From contig CALEJW010000124.1 in NCBI GenBank assembly GCA_937898635.1, positions 1 to 21,061 of the forward strand: 21,061 bases of DNA, read 5' to 3'. Below are positions 1 to 5,526 of the stretch, piece by piece (within the stretch, counting starts at the first letter, position 1; every line of letters starts with the position of its first letter). The notes under the pieces are model-generated. The model ran no database searches. It was given only the letters and a program-made list of their open reading frames with translations, and was not told where the DNA came from. Both the position numbers and the translations under genes were made by a program. This stretch comes from an uncultured Pseudomonadota bacterium. GTDB lineage: Bacteria > Pseudomonadota > Gammaproteobacteria > Burkholderiales > Usitatibacteraceae.

Positions 1-1031
1 GTGCAGATGTTCGAGGTCGCCTTCTCGCGGCGGATGTGCTGCTCGCGCGTCTGCAGCGCGAGCCGGTACGCGGGGTTGCCGTGGGCGTCCACCGTCACTC
101 CCACCAGCCTTCCCGGCATGTTGCGCTTGAGGGCGTCGCGCGTGGCGAGGTAGCCCGCGTGCGGCCCGCCATAGCCCATCGGCACGCCGAACCGCTGCGC
201 GGAGCCCACGACCACGTCGGCGCCCCACTCGCCCGGCGGCACGAGGAGCGTGAGGGCGAGGAGGTCCGCGGCGGCCACCAGGTGGGCGCCGCGCGCGTGC
301 AGAGCCTCCGCCAGCGCGCGGTGGTCGTGGATCTCGCCATCCACGCCCGGGTACTGCACCAGCGCGGCGAACGCGTCGATTTCCGCGAGCTCGCCCGGCG
401 GGGCGACGCGGATCTCGATGCCAAGGGGGCCTGCGCGCGTGCGCAGCACGTCGAGCGTCTGCGGCAGGACGTCGGCCGCGACCGCGAAGACCCGCGAGGC
501 GTGGTTGCCCGAGCGCCGGCACAGGGTCATCGCCTCCGCGGCGGCCGTCGCCTCGTCCAGCATCGAGGCATTGGCGATCGCCATCGCCGTGAGGTCGCAG
601 ACCATCGTCTGGAAGTTGAGCAGCGCCTCCAGCCGGCCCTGGGAAATCTCCGGCTGGTAGGGCGTGTAGGCCGTGTACCAGGCGGGATTCTCGAGGACGT
701 TGCGCTGGATGACGCCGGGCACGTGGGTGCCGTAGTAGCCCTGCCCGATCCAGGAGCGGAACACGCGGTTCTTCGCGGCGATCGCGCGCAGCTCGGCGAG
801 AGCCTCCGCCTCGGGCTTGCCCGCCGGGAGCGCCATCGGGACGGCGCGGCGGATCGCCGCGGGAACCACCGCCTCCACGAGCGCGTCGCGCGAGGCGAAG
901 CCCAGCACCGCGAGCATCGCGGCCTGGTCCGCCTCGCCGGGACCGATGTGGCGGCGCGCGAACGCGTCGCGGTCCTCGAGGGGCCCGAGCGCGGCGCGGA
1001 CGGCGGCCGGCGGGAGGTTCGTGGCTGGCAT
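1..1031 (-). CDS. gcvP: Glycine dehydrogenase (decarboxylating), P-protein of the glycine cleavage system; 3' end cut by window edge
   Basis: PLP enzyme that decarboxylates glycine and passes the aminomethyl group to lipoyl-GcvH; cytoplasmic. Only the first 343 residues are in the window. An early FARRHIGP motif is followed by GYYGTHVPGVIQRNVLENP and the TAYTPYQPEISQGRLEALLN block, both typical of P-protein. The visible part ends in LQTREQHIRREKATSNIC. These features fit the single-chain, roughly 950-residue GcvP rather than the split GcvPA/GcvPB type, although the PLP lysine lies in the missing part. The ATG at 1031 has AGGGGAT about 6 nt upstream. This site overlaps the gcvH stop codon 9 nt away, so translation is probably coupled. 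It is the third gene of gcvT-gcvH-gcvP and should share the glycine riboswitch. Identity is secure. Confidence 0.97.
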   Translation of the reverse strand, partial: MPATNLPPAAVRAALGPLEDRDAFARRHIGPGEADQAAMLAVLGFASRDALVEAVVPAAIRRAVPMALPAGKPEAEALAELRAIAAKNRVFRSWIGQGYYGTHVPGVIQRNVLENPAWYTAYTPYQPEISQGRLEALLNFQTMVCDLTAMAIANASMLDEATAAAEAMTLCRRSGNHASRVFAVAADVLPQTLDVLRTRAGPLGIEIRVAPPGELAEIDAFAALVQYPGVDGEIHDHRALAEALHARGAHLVAAADLLALTLLVPPGEWGADVVVGSAQRFGVPMGYGGPHAGYLATRDALKRNMPGRLVGVTVDAHGNPAYRLALQTREQHIRREKATSNIC

Positions 1032-1040
1032 GGCGATCCC

Positions 1041-1421
1041 CTATTGCGCGGCGATTTTCTCGTAGGCGGCGGCGTCGAGGAGCCCCTGGAGGTCTCCCGC
1101 GTTGTCGGGACGCAGGCGGAAGAGCCAGCTGCCGTAGGCGTCCGCGTTCACCTTCTCCGGCGCCGAGGCGAGCTCCTCGTTGCCCGCGGTGATCTCGCCC
1201 GCGACCGGCGCATAGACGTCGGAGGCCGCCTTCACGCTCTCGACCACGCCCACCGCCTCGCCCGCGGCGACCTTGCGGCCGGCCTTGGGCGGCTCCACGA
1301 AGACCATGTCGCCCAGCGCCTCCTGCGCGTGGTCGGTGATGCCGACGCTCAAGGTGCCGTCGGCTTCCTGGCGCACCCATTCGTGCGACTTGGTGTACTT
1401 GAGGTCCTGGGGAACGTTCAT
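1041..1421 (-). CDS. gcvH: Glycine cleavage system H protein (lipoyl carrier)
   Basis: Lipoylated shuttle protein that carries the aminomethyl intermediate from GcvP to GcvT. The protein is 126 residues, the usual family length. The lipoylation motif ESVKAASD is visible with the modified lysine at residue 64. The N-terminal block KYTKSHEW is also typical. I chose the ATG at 1421 because GGAG lies about 8 nt upstream and the protein then begins like other H proteins. An in-frame ATG at 1448 would add nine residues but has no visible ribosome binding site. It lies 58 nt downstream of gcvT and 9 nt upstream of gcvP, in the same operon. Confidence 0.97.
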   Translation of the reverse strand: MNVPQDLKYTKSHEWVRQEADGTLSVGITDHAQEALGDMVFVEPPKAGRKVAAGEAVGVVESVKAASDVYAPVAGEITAGNEELASAPEKVNADAYGSWLFRLRPDNAGDLQGLLDAAAYEKIAAQ

Positions 1422-1479
1422 GGGTCGGTCTCCGTGGGTTTCGGGCATCGGTTCGCGGCGCCGCGGGATGGGGTCGTGT

Positions 1480-2562
1480 TCAGATCAGGGACTGGCCGTT
1501 GCGCACGAACGGCGGCTTCACCACGCGCGCGGCGAGCGCCTTGTCGCGCACGGCCACGGAGGCGCTCGCGCCGGGCGCCGTGCCCAGGGGCAGGCGGGCG
1601 AGCGCGATGGAGACGCCGAGCGTGGGCGAGAAACCGCCGCTCGTGATCGTGCCCTCGCCGCCCTCGACGCTTACCGTCTGGTGGGCGCGCATCACGCCGC
1701 CCTTGTCGGCGAGGACGAGGCCGAGGAATTCGTGCCCGCGAGGCCGGCTCTCGAGCGCCTTGCGCCCGAAGAAGGGCCGCGGCGACTTGAGGTCCACGGT
1801 CCACCCGAGACCCGCGTCCAGGGGCGAGGTGCTGGCGTCCATGTCCTGCCCGTAGAGATTCATCCCCGCTTCCAGCCGGAGCGTGTCGCGGGCGCCCAGC
1901 CCGCAGGGCCGCACGCCGGCGGCGACGAGACCCTGCCAGATGGAGACCGAATCCTCGGCGAGGCAGGTCACCTCGAAGCCGTCCTCGCCCGTGTAGCCCG
2001 TGCGCGCCACCATGATGTCGCCCATGCGCGCGGCGTGGAAGGGCGCGAGGCCTTCGCTGCCGGGCCGGGTCTCGGGAAAGGCCGCCCAGAGCTTCTCGCG
2101 GGCGTTGGGACCCTGCACCGCGATCATCGCGAATTCCTCGCGCGGCGTGATCGCCACGCCGTGGCCCGCGAGCGCGTTGAGCGAATGCAGCCACTGGATG
2201 TCGGTCTCGGCGGTGGCCGCGTTCACGACGAGCCGGTAGAGCCCGTCCTGCAGGAAGTAGGCGATGAGGTCGTCGACCACCCCGGCGGAGTCGTTGAGCA
2301 GGCACGAATAGAGCGCGCGGCCGGGCGCGTCGAGCTTCGCCACGTCGTTCGCGAGGGCGAAGCGCAGGAATTCGCGCGCGCCCGCGCCCTGGATGTCCAC
2401 CGAGCGCATGTGCGAGACGTCGAAGAGGCCCGCGTCGCGGCGCACGGCGTGGTGCTCCTCGACCTGGGAGCCGTAGTGCAGCGGCATGTCCCAGCCCCCG
2501 AAATCCACCATGCGGGCGCCGGCCTCGCGGTGGACGGCGTTGAGCGGCGTGGCATTCGGCAT
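1480..2562 (-). CDS. gcvT: Glycine cleavage system T protein (aminomethyltransferase)
   Basis: Tetrahydrofolate-dependent aminomethyltransferase. It takes the aminomethyl group from GcvH and yields 5,10-methylene-THF and ammonia. The 360-residue length fits the family. Visible family motifs include VDFGGWDMPLHY near residue 18, DVSHMRSVDIQG at 48-59, DSAGVVDDLI at 91-100 (containing the expected catalytic aspartate), GYTGEDGFEV and GLGARDTLRLEAGMNLYG. The ATG at 2562 is preceded by a perfect AGGAGG at 2571-2576, which settles the start against longer reading frames running into the leader. First gene of the operon, with a 57-nt gap to the gcvH start. It is directly controlled by the tandem glycine riboswitch upstream. 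Confidence 0.97.
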   Translation of the reverse strand: MPNATPLNAVHREAGARMVDFGGWDMPLHYGSQVEEHHAVRRDAGLFDVSHMRSVDIQGAGAREFLRFALANDVAKLDAPGRALYSCLLNDSAGVVDDLIAYFLQDGLYRLVVNAATAETDIQWLHSLNALAGHGVAITPREEFAMIAVQGPNAREKLWAAFPETRPGSEGLAPFHAARMGDIMVARTGYTGEDGFEVTCLAEDSVSIWQGLVAAGVRPCGLGARDTLRLEAGMNLYGQDMDASTSPLDAGLGWTVDLKSPRPFFGRKALESRPRGHEFLGLVLADKGGVMRAHQTVSVEGGEGTITSGGFSPTLGVSIALARLPLGTAPGASASVAVRDKALAARVVKPPFVRNGQSLI

Positions 2563-2587
2563 GGCGTTCGCCTCCTGGAAATGAAAA

Positions 2588-2620
2588 GGGGCCAGGCAAA
2601 GGCTCGATTTGCCTGGCCCC
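2588..2620 (-). terminator. Hairpin between glycine riboswitch and gcvT: probable expression platform
   Basis: On the minus strand GGGGCCAGGCAAA pairs with TTTGCCTGGCCCC over 13 bp around a 7-nt loop. It is followed by TTTTC (2583-2587), a short uridine run as in an intrinsic terminator. The hairpin abuts the P1 stem of aptamer 2. Its base can be extended by A-U and G-U pairs into the CAGAG strand of that P1, so ligand-bound P1 and the fully extended hairpin compete. The gcvT ribosome binding site lies just downstream and is not itself inside the hairpin. The U-tract is short, so termination strength is uncertain. Confidence 0.7.
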
Positions 2621-2867
2621 TCTGTCCCTTGTACCTGAGAGATTACGGCACCGGATCTTCCGGGCCGCGAGCCCCTTCGGTGGACGGCACACCAGGCCCC
2701 CGCCAGGGGGACCCGCCGTCGCTCTCCAGAGTCCGGGACTGCCTCGGGCCCCGCGTTGCCGCGGGACGCGAACCCGGATCCGGTCGGTCCTTTTGCCTGA
2801 GAGTTTGCGGGCGCTTCCCCTTCGGCGGACGCCGCGGATTGCCGCGGCGACGCTCTCCCGACCGGAT
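2620..2867 (-). promoter_or_regulatory. Tandem glycine riboswitch (gcvT leader)
   Basis: Two aptamers read on the minus strand. Aptamer 1 (2867-2778) has a 10-bp P1, ATCCGGTCGG (2867-2858) with CCGACCGGAT (2787-2778). It also has the conserved GGGAGAGC, GCCGAAGGGG and ACTCTCAGGCAAAAGGAC elements. Aptamer 2 (2731-2620) has P1 CTCTG with CAGAG, then GGAGAGCG, ACCGAAGGGGC and ATCTCTCAGGTACAAGGGAC. This is the known gcvT-type tandem glycine riboswitch, usually an ON switch for glycine catabolism. The linker between aptamers is about 46 nt and holds a CCCGCG-GCAA-CGCGGG hairpin at 2750-2765. Position directly upstream of gcvT confirms the assignment. Confidence 0.95.
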
Positions 2868-2875
2868 GGCGCGGG

Positions 2876-2904
2876 AGCCTACGCGGGCCCCCATTGGCTG
2901 TCAA
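2876..2904 (-). promoter_or_regulatory. Sigma70-type promoter of gcvTHP
   Basis: A perfect -35 TTGACA (2904-2899) is separated by 17 nt from TAGGCT (2881-2876), which matches TATAAT at three of six positions. Transcription would start near 2868-2869, exactly at the first base of riboswitch aptamer 1. That agreement supports the call. Confidence 0.8.
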
Positions 2905-2926
2905 ACGCGAGCCCGCCCCGGGATCC

Positions 2927-2963
2927 TTGATCGAGCGCAAGCCGCGGGCTTGATCGAGCGCAA
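2927..2963. promoter_or_regulatory. Two FNR/Anr-like boxes in the gcvT-malic enzyme divergent region
   Basis: The 14-mer TTGATCGAGCGCAA occurs at 2927-2940 and again at 2950-2963, inside a 15-bp direct repeat with start-to-start distance 23 bp. Each copy has the form TTGAT-N4-CGCAA. The FNR-family consensus is TTGAT-N4-ATCAA, so one half-site is perfect and the other matches three of five. The centre of the second copy lies 41.5 bp upstream of the start predicted from the TAGGAT box at 2985. The function is inferred; a regulator from a different family is possible. Confidence 0.45.
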
Positions 2964-2984
2964 ACGGGCCCGTCCCGCGCAGCC

Positions 2985-2990
2985 TAGGAT
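2985..2990 (+). promoter_or_regulatory. Candidate -10 box for the malic enzyme gene
   Basis: TAGGAT matches four of six positions of TATAAT. There is no recognisable -35 hexamer 17 nt upstream, where AAACGG stands. This is expected for a promoter that needs an activator bound around -41.5, where the second FNR-like box lies. The start codon is about 100 nt downstream. Confidence 0.35.
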
Positions 2991-3096
2991 GGCTGGCAGT
3001 CCGCCACCGGCCCCGTCCGGAAAAGATTTCGGCGCTCGAGGGACGCGCGATGGACGCGACCCGGCGACCCGGCGGCCCCGCCCGGAGAAGAACACC

Positions 3097-4743
3097 ATGG
3101 CTGATTCGCGCTCGACCTCATCCACCACGCTGCGGGGCAACGCCCTGCTGCAGGACCCCGTCTTCAACAAGGGCACGGCGTTCACCGACCGCGAGCGCGA
3201 CGCGCTCGGCCTGCGGGGCCTGCTGCCCGCGCGGGTCCACACGCAGGACGAGCAGGTGCGGCGCGTGCTGAACAACCTGCGCAGCCAGTCCGGCGACCTC
3301 GAGAAGTACATCTTCCTCACCGCGCTCCACGACCGCAACGAGACGCTCTTCTTCCGCGTCGTCATGGAGAACGCCGAGGAGATCATGCCCCTCATCTACA
3401 CGCCGACCGTGGGCCTGGGCTGCCAGCTCTACGGGAGGATCTACCGCCAGCCGCGCGGGCTCTTCGTGACCTCCGCCGACGCGGGGCGCGTGAAGAAGGT
3501 GCTCCAGAACTGGCCGCAGAAGGCCGGGCTCATCGTCGTGACCGACGGCGAGCGCATCCTGGGCCTCGGCGACCTCGGCGCGCAGGGCATGGGCATCCCC
3601 GTGGGCAAGCTCTCGCTCTACACCGCCTGCGCGGGCATGGACCCGGGCCTGTGCCTGCCGGTGACGCTCGACGTGGGCACCGAGAACGAGGAACTGCTGA
3701 AGGACCCGCTCTACATCGGCCTCGTGCGCCGGCGCCTGCGCGGCGCGGAGTACGACGCGCTGGTCGAGGAATTCGTCACCGCCGCGAACGAGGTGTTCCC
3801 CGGCGTCCTCATCCAGTTCGAGGACTTCGCCAACGCGAACGCCTTCCGGCTGCTGCACAAGTACCAGGACCGCATCTGCACCTTCAACGACGACATCCAG
3901 GGCACGGCCTCGGTCGCGCTCTCGGGGCTGAAGTCCGCGATCCGCATCACGGGCCGGAGCCTCGCGGACACGCGCGTGCTCTTCCTGGGCGCGGGAGAAG
4001 CCGCCTGCGGCATCGCCGACCTCATCAGCGCCTCCCTCATGGCCGGCGGGCTGAGCGAAGCCGAGGCGCGCAAGCGCTGCTGGCTGGTGGACTCCAAGGG
4101 CCTCGTGACGGCCGCTCGCCAGGGTCTCACCGACCACAAGCGCAAGTACGCGCACGATCACCCGCCCGTCGCCGACTTCGCCGCCGCCGTGAACGCGCTG
4201 AAGCCCCAGGCCATCATCGGGGTCGCCGCCGTGGGCCGGACCTTCACCAAGCCCATCATCGAGGCGATGTGCTCGTTCAACGAGCGCCCGATCGTCTTCG
4301 CGCTCTCCAACCCGACCTCGAAGTCGGAGTGCACGGCCGAGGAGGCCTACGCCTGGAGCAAGGGCCGCGCGGTGTTCGCCTGCGGCAGCCCCTTCGCGCC
4401 GGTGAACCTGGACGGCAAGACCCACGTGCCGAGGCAGGGCAACAACTCCTACATCTTCCCCGGCGTGGGCCTCGGCGTCGTCGCGAGCAAGGCGAAGCGG
4501 GTGACCGACGAGATGTTCCTCGCCGCCGCGGACACGCTGGCCGGACTGGTCACGAAGGAAGACCTCGCGCAGGGAAGCATCTATCCGTCGCTCTCGCGCA
4601 TGCGGGAAGTCTCCGCGGCCATCGCGACGGGCGTGGCGGACGTGGCCTTCGCGCGCGGGCTCGCCGGCGTGCCGAAACCCGCCGACACCGCCGCCTTCAT
4701 CCGCGACAACATGTACGAGCCGACCTACCCCTCGTACGCCTAG
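3097..4743 (+). CDS. maeA: Malic enzyme, large (eukaryotic-like, SfcA/MaeA) type
   Basis: Oxidative decarboxylation of malate to pyruvate with reduction of NAD(P), in the cytoplasm. The protein is 548 residues, fitting the long SfcA-type family. The catalytic tyrosine is at 101 in IYTPTVGLGCQLYG. The general-base lysine is at 171 in GDLGAQGMGIPVGKLSLYTA. Metal ligands are expected at E242/D243 (QFEDFANANAF) and D266 (FNDDIQGTA). The dinucleotide fold is GAGEAACGIA at 298-307. Start chosen at the ATG with GGAGAAG at 3084-3090; the open frame continues far upstream over the riboswitch region but without support. Cofactor preference cannot be read safely; NAD is likely by family. Upstream boxes suggest control by an FNR-type regulator. 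Its stop codon overlaps that of the convergent gene. Confidence 0.95.
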   Translation: MADSRSTSSTTLRGNALLQDPVFNKGTAFTDRERDALGLRGLLPARVHTQDEQVRRVLNNLRSQSGDLEKYIFLTALHDRNETLFFRVVMENAEEIMPLIYTPTVGLGCQLYGRIYRQPRGLFVTSADAGRVKKVLQNWPQKAGLIVVTDGERILGLGDLGAQGMGIPVGKLSLYTACAGMDPGLCLPVTLDVGTENEELLKDPLYIGLVRRRLRGAEYDALVEEFVTAANEVFPGVLIQFEDFANANAFRLLHKYQDRICTFNDDIQGTASVALSGLKSAIRITGRSLADTRVLFLGAGEAACGIADLISASLMAGGLSEAEARKRCWLVDSKGLVTAARQGLTDHKRKYAHDHPPVADFAAAVNALKPQAIIGVAAVGRTFTKPIIEAMCSFNERPIVFALSNPTSKSECTAEEAYAWSKGRAVFACGSPFAPVNLDGKTHVPRQGNNSYIFPGVGLGVVASKAKRVTDEMFLAAADTLAGLVTKEDLAQGSIYPSLSRMREVSAAIATGVADVAFARGLAGVPKPADTAAFIRDNMYEPTYPSYA

Positions 4744-5300
4744 GCGAGCAGCCAGAACGCGGCCGCCGCGATCGCGACGATCGCGGCGATCACCCAGGCC
4801 ATGGGCCCCGGCCCTCCGGCCGCCGCGGGCACGAGGACCGGCACGGAAGGCGCGGCAGCCTCCCCGCCCAGGCGGTCGCGGAAGCGCGCGAAGAAATCCC
4901 CCGCGATCTTCGCGGCGACCCCGTCGATCAGCCGCGAGCCCACCTGCGCGATCTTGCCGCCCACCTGCACGCTCGCGGAATAGGCGAGCCGCGTGCCCGC
5001 CCCTTCCGGCACGAGGGTGACTTCCGCGCTTCCCTTCGCGAAACCCGCGGCGCCGCCGGAACCCTCGAAGCCCATCCGGTAGGAGCGCGGCGGGTCGAGG
5101 TCGGAGAGCGTGAGCTTGCCGGTGAACTTCGCCTTCACGGGCCCGATGGCCGCCAGGAGCAGCGCACGGAACTCGGTGTCCGACACGCGCTCGAGGGACT
5201 CGCAGCCCGGCACGCATTCCCGGATCATTTCCGGGTCGTTGAGCGCCTCCCAGACGCGCTCCGGCGGCGCGGAAAGCAGCTGCTCTCCCTTCATCTGCAT
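4740..5300 (-). CDS. CoxG-type SRPBCC protein (carbon monoxide dehydrogenase subunit G family) with C-terminal membrane anchor
   Basis: 186 residues. Residues 1-145 match the CoxG fold: an early PPERVWEALNDPEMIRECVPGCESL block, then GPVKAKFTGKLTLSDLDPP and a long C-terminal helix starting VGGKIAQVGSRLIDG. A Pro/Ala/Gly linker leads to a single hydrophobic segment at about 166-186 that ends the protein, so it is probably tail-anchored with the domain in the cytoplasm. In carboxydotrophs CoxG binds the molybdenum CO dehydrogenase to the membrane. Here no coxL, coxM or coxS lies nearby, so its partner is unknown and CO oxidation should not be inferred. Start taken at ATG 5300 (GGAG about 11 nt upstream); ATG 5294 is an alternative. 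Stop codon overlaps that of malic enzyme. Confidence 0.85.
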   Translation of the reverse strand: MQMKGEQLLSAPPERVWEALNDPEMIRECVPGCESLERVSDTEFRALLLAAIGPVKAKFTGKLTLSDLDPPRSYRMGFEGSGGAAGFAKGSAEVTLVPEGAGTRLAYSASVQVGGKIAQVGSRLIDGVAAKIAGDFFARFRDRLGGEAAAPSVPVLVPAAAGGPGPMAWVIAAIVAIAAAAFWLLA

Positions 5301-5339
5301 GGCGTCGACTCCGCGGCGAATGGGCGAACGGGAAGGCCA

Positions 5340-5368
5340 AGCCTAAAGCAATCGCCGCCGCAATCCAA
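5340..5368 (-). promoter_or_regulatory. Candidate promoter for the CoxG-type gene
   Basis: TTGGAT (5368-5363), 17-nt spacer, TAGGCT (5345-5340). The -10 hexamer is the same as in the gcvT promoter. Start would be near 5333, about 33 nt before the ATG at 5300. Confidence 0.4.
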
Positions 5369-5440
5369 TGCGCTCGCGTCGCGCCGGTTGCACTTCGCGG
5401 GGCCATGCGGGTGAAACCTCCCGGAACCGCCTCCGTCCAA

Positions 5441-5470
5441 CTGGCATGGGGCGGCAACCGGGGCGACAAT
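5441..5470 (+). promoter_or_regulatory. Candidate promoter for the ACP-ligase-acyltransferase fusion gene
   Basis: CTGGCA (5441-5446), 18-nt spacer, GACAAT (5465-5470), each matching the sigma70 consensus at four of six positions. Start would be near 5477, leaving a leader of about 50 nt with GGAGAAAGG at 5514-5522. Weak call. Confidence 0.35.
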
Positions 5471-5526
5471 GCGCAGGAGCCGGCCCCCGCCGAGGGCGCG
5501 GAACGACGACGACGGAGAAAGGCCCG

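Noticed and set aside
2563..2940. Extension of gcvT to an upstream start (486 codons)
   Set aside because: The added segment is the riboswitch, and a perfect AGGAGG marks ATG 2562.
1273..3096. Upstream extension of the malic enzyme frame through gcvT and the riboswitch
   Set aside because: It overlaps gcvH, gcvT and the riboswitch. The ATG at 3097 has a ribosome binding site and gives the normal family length.
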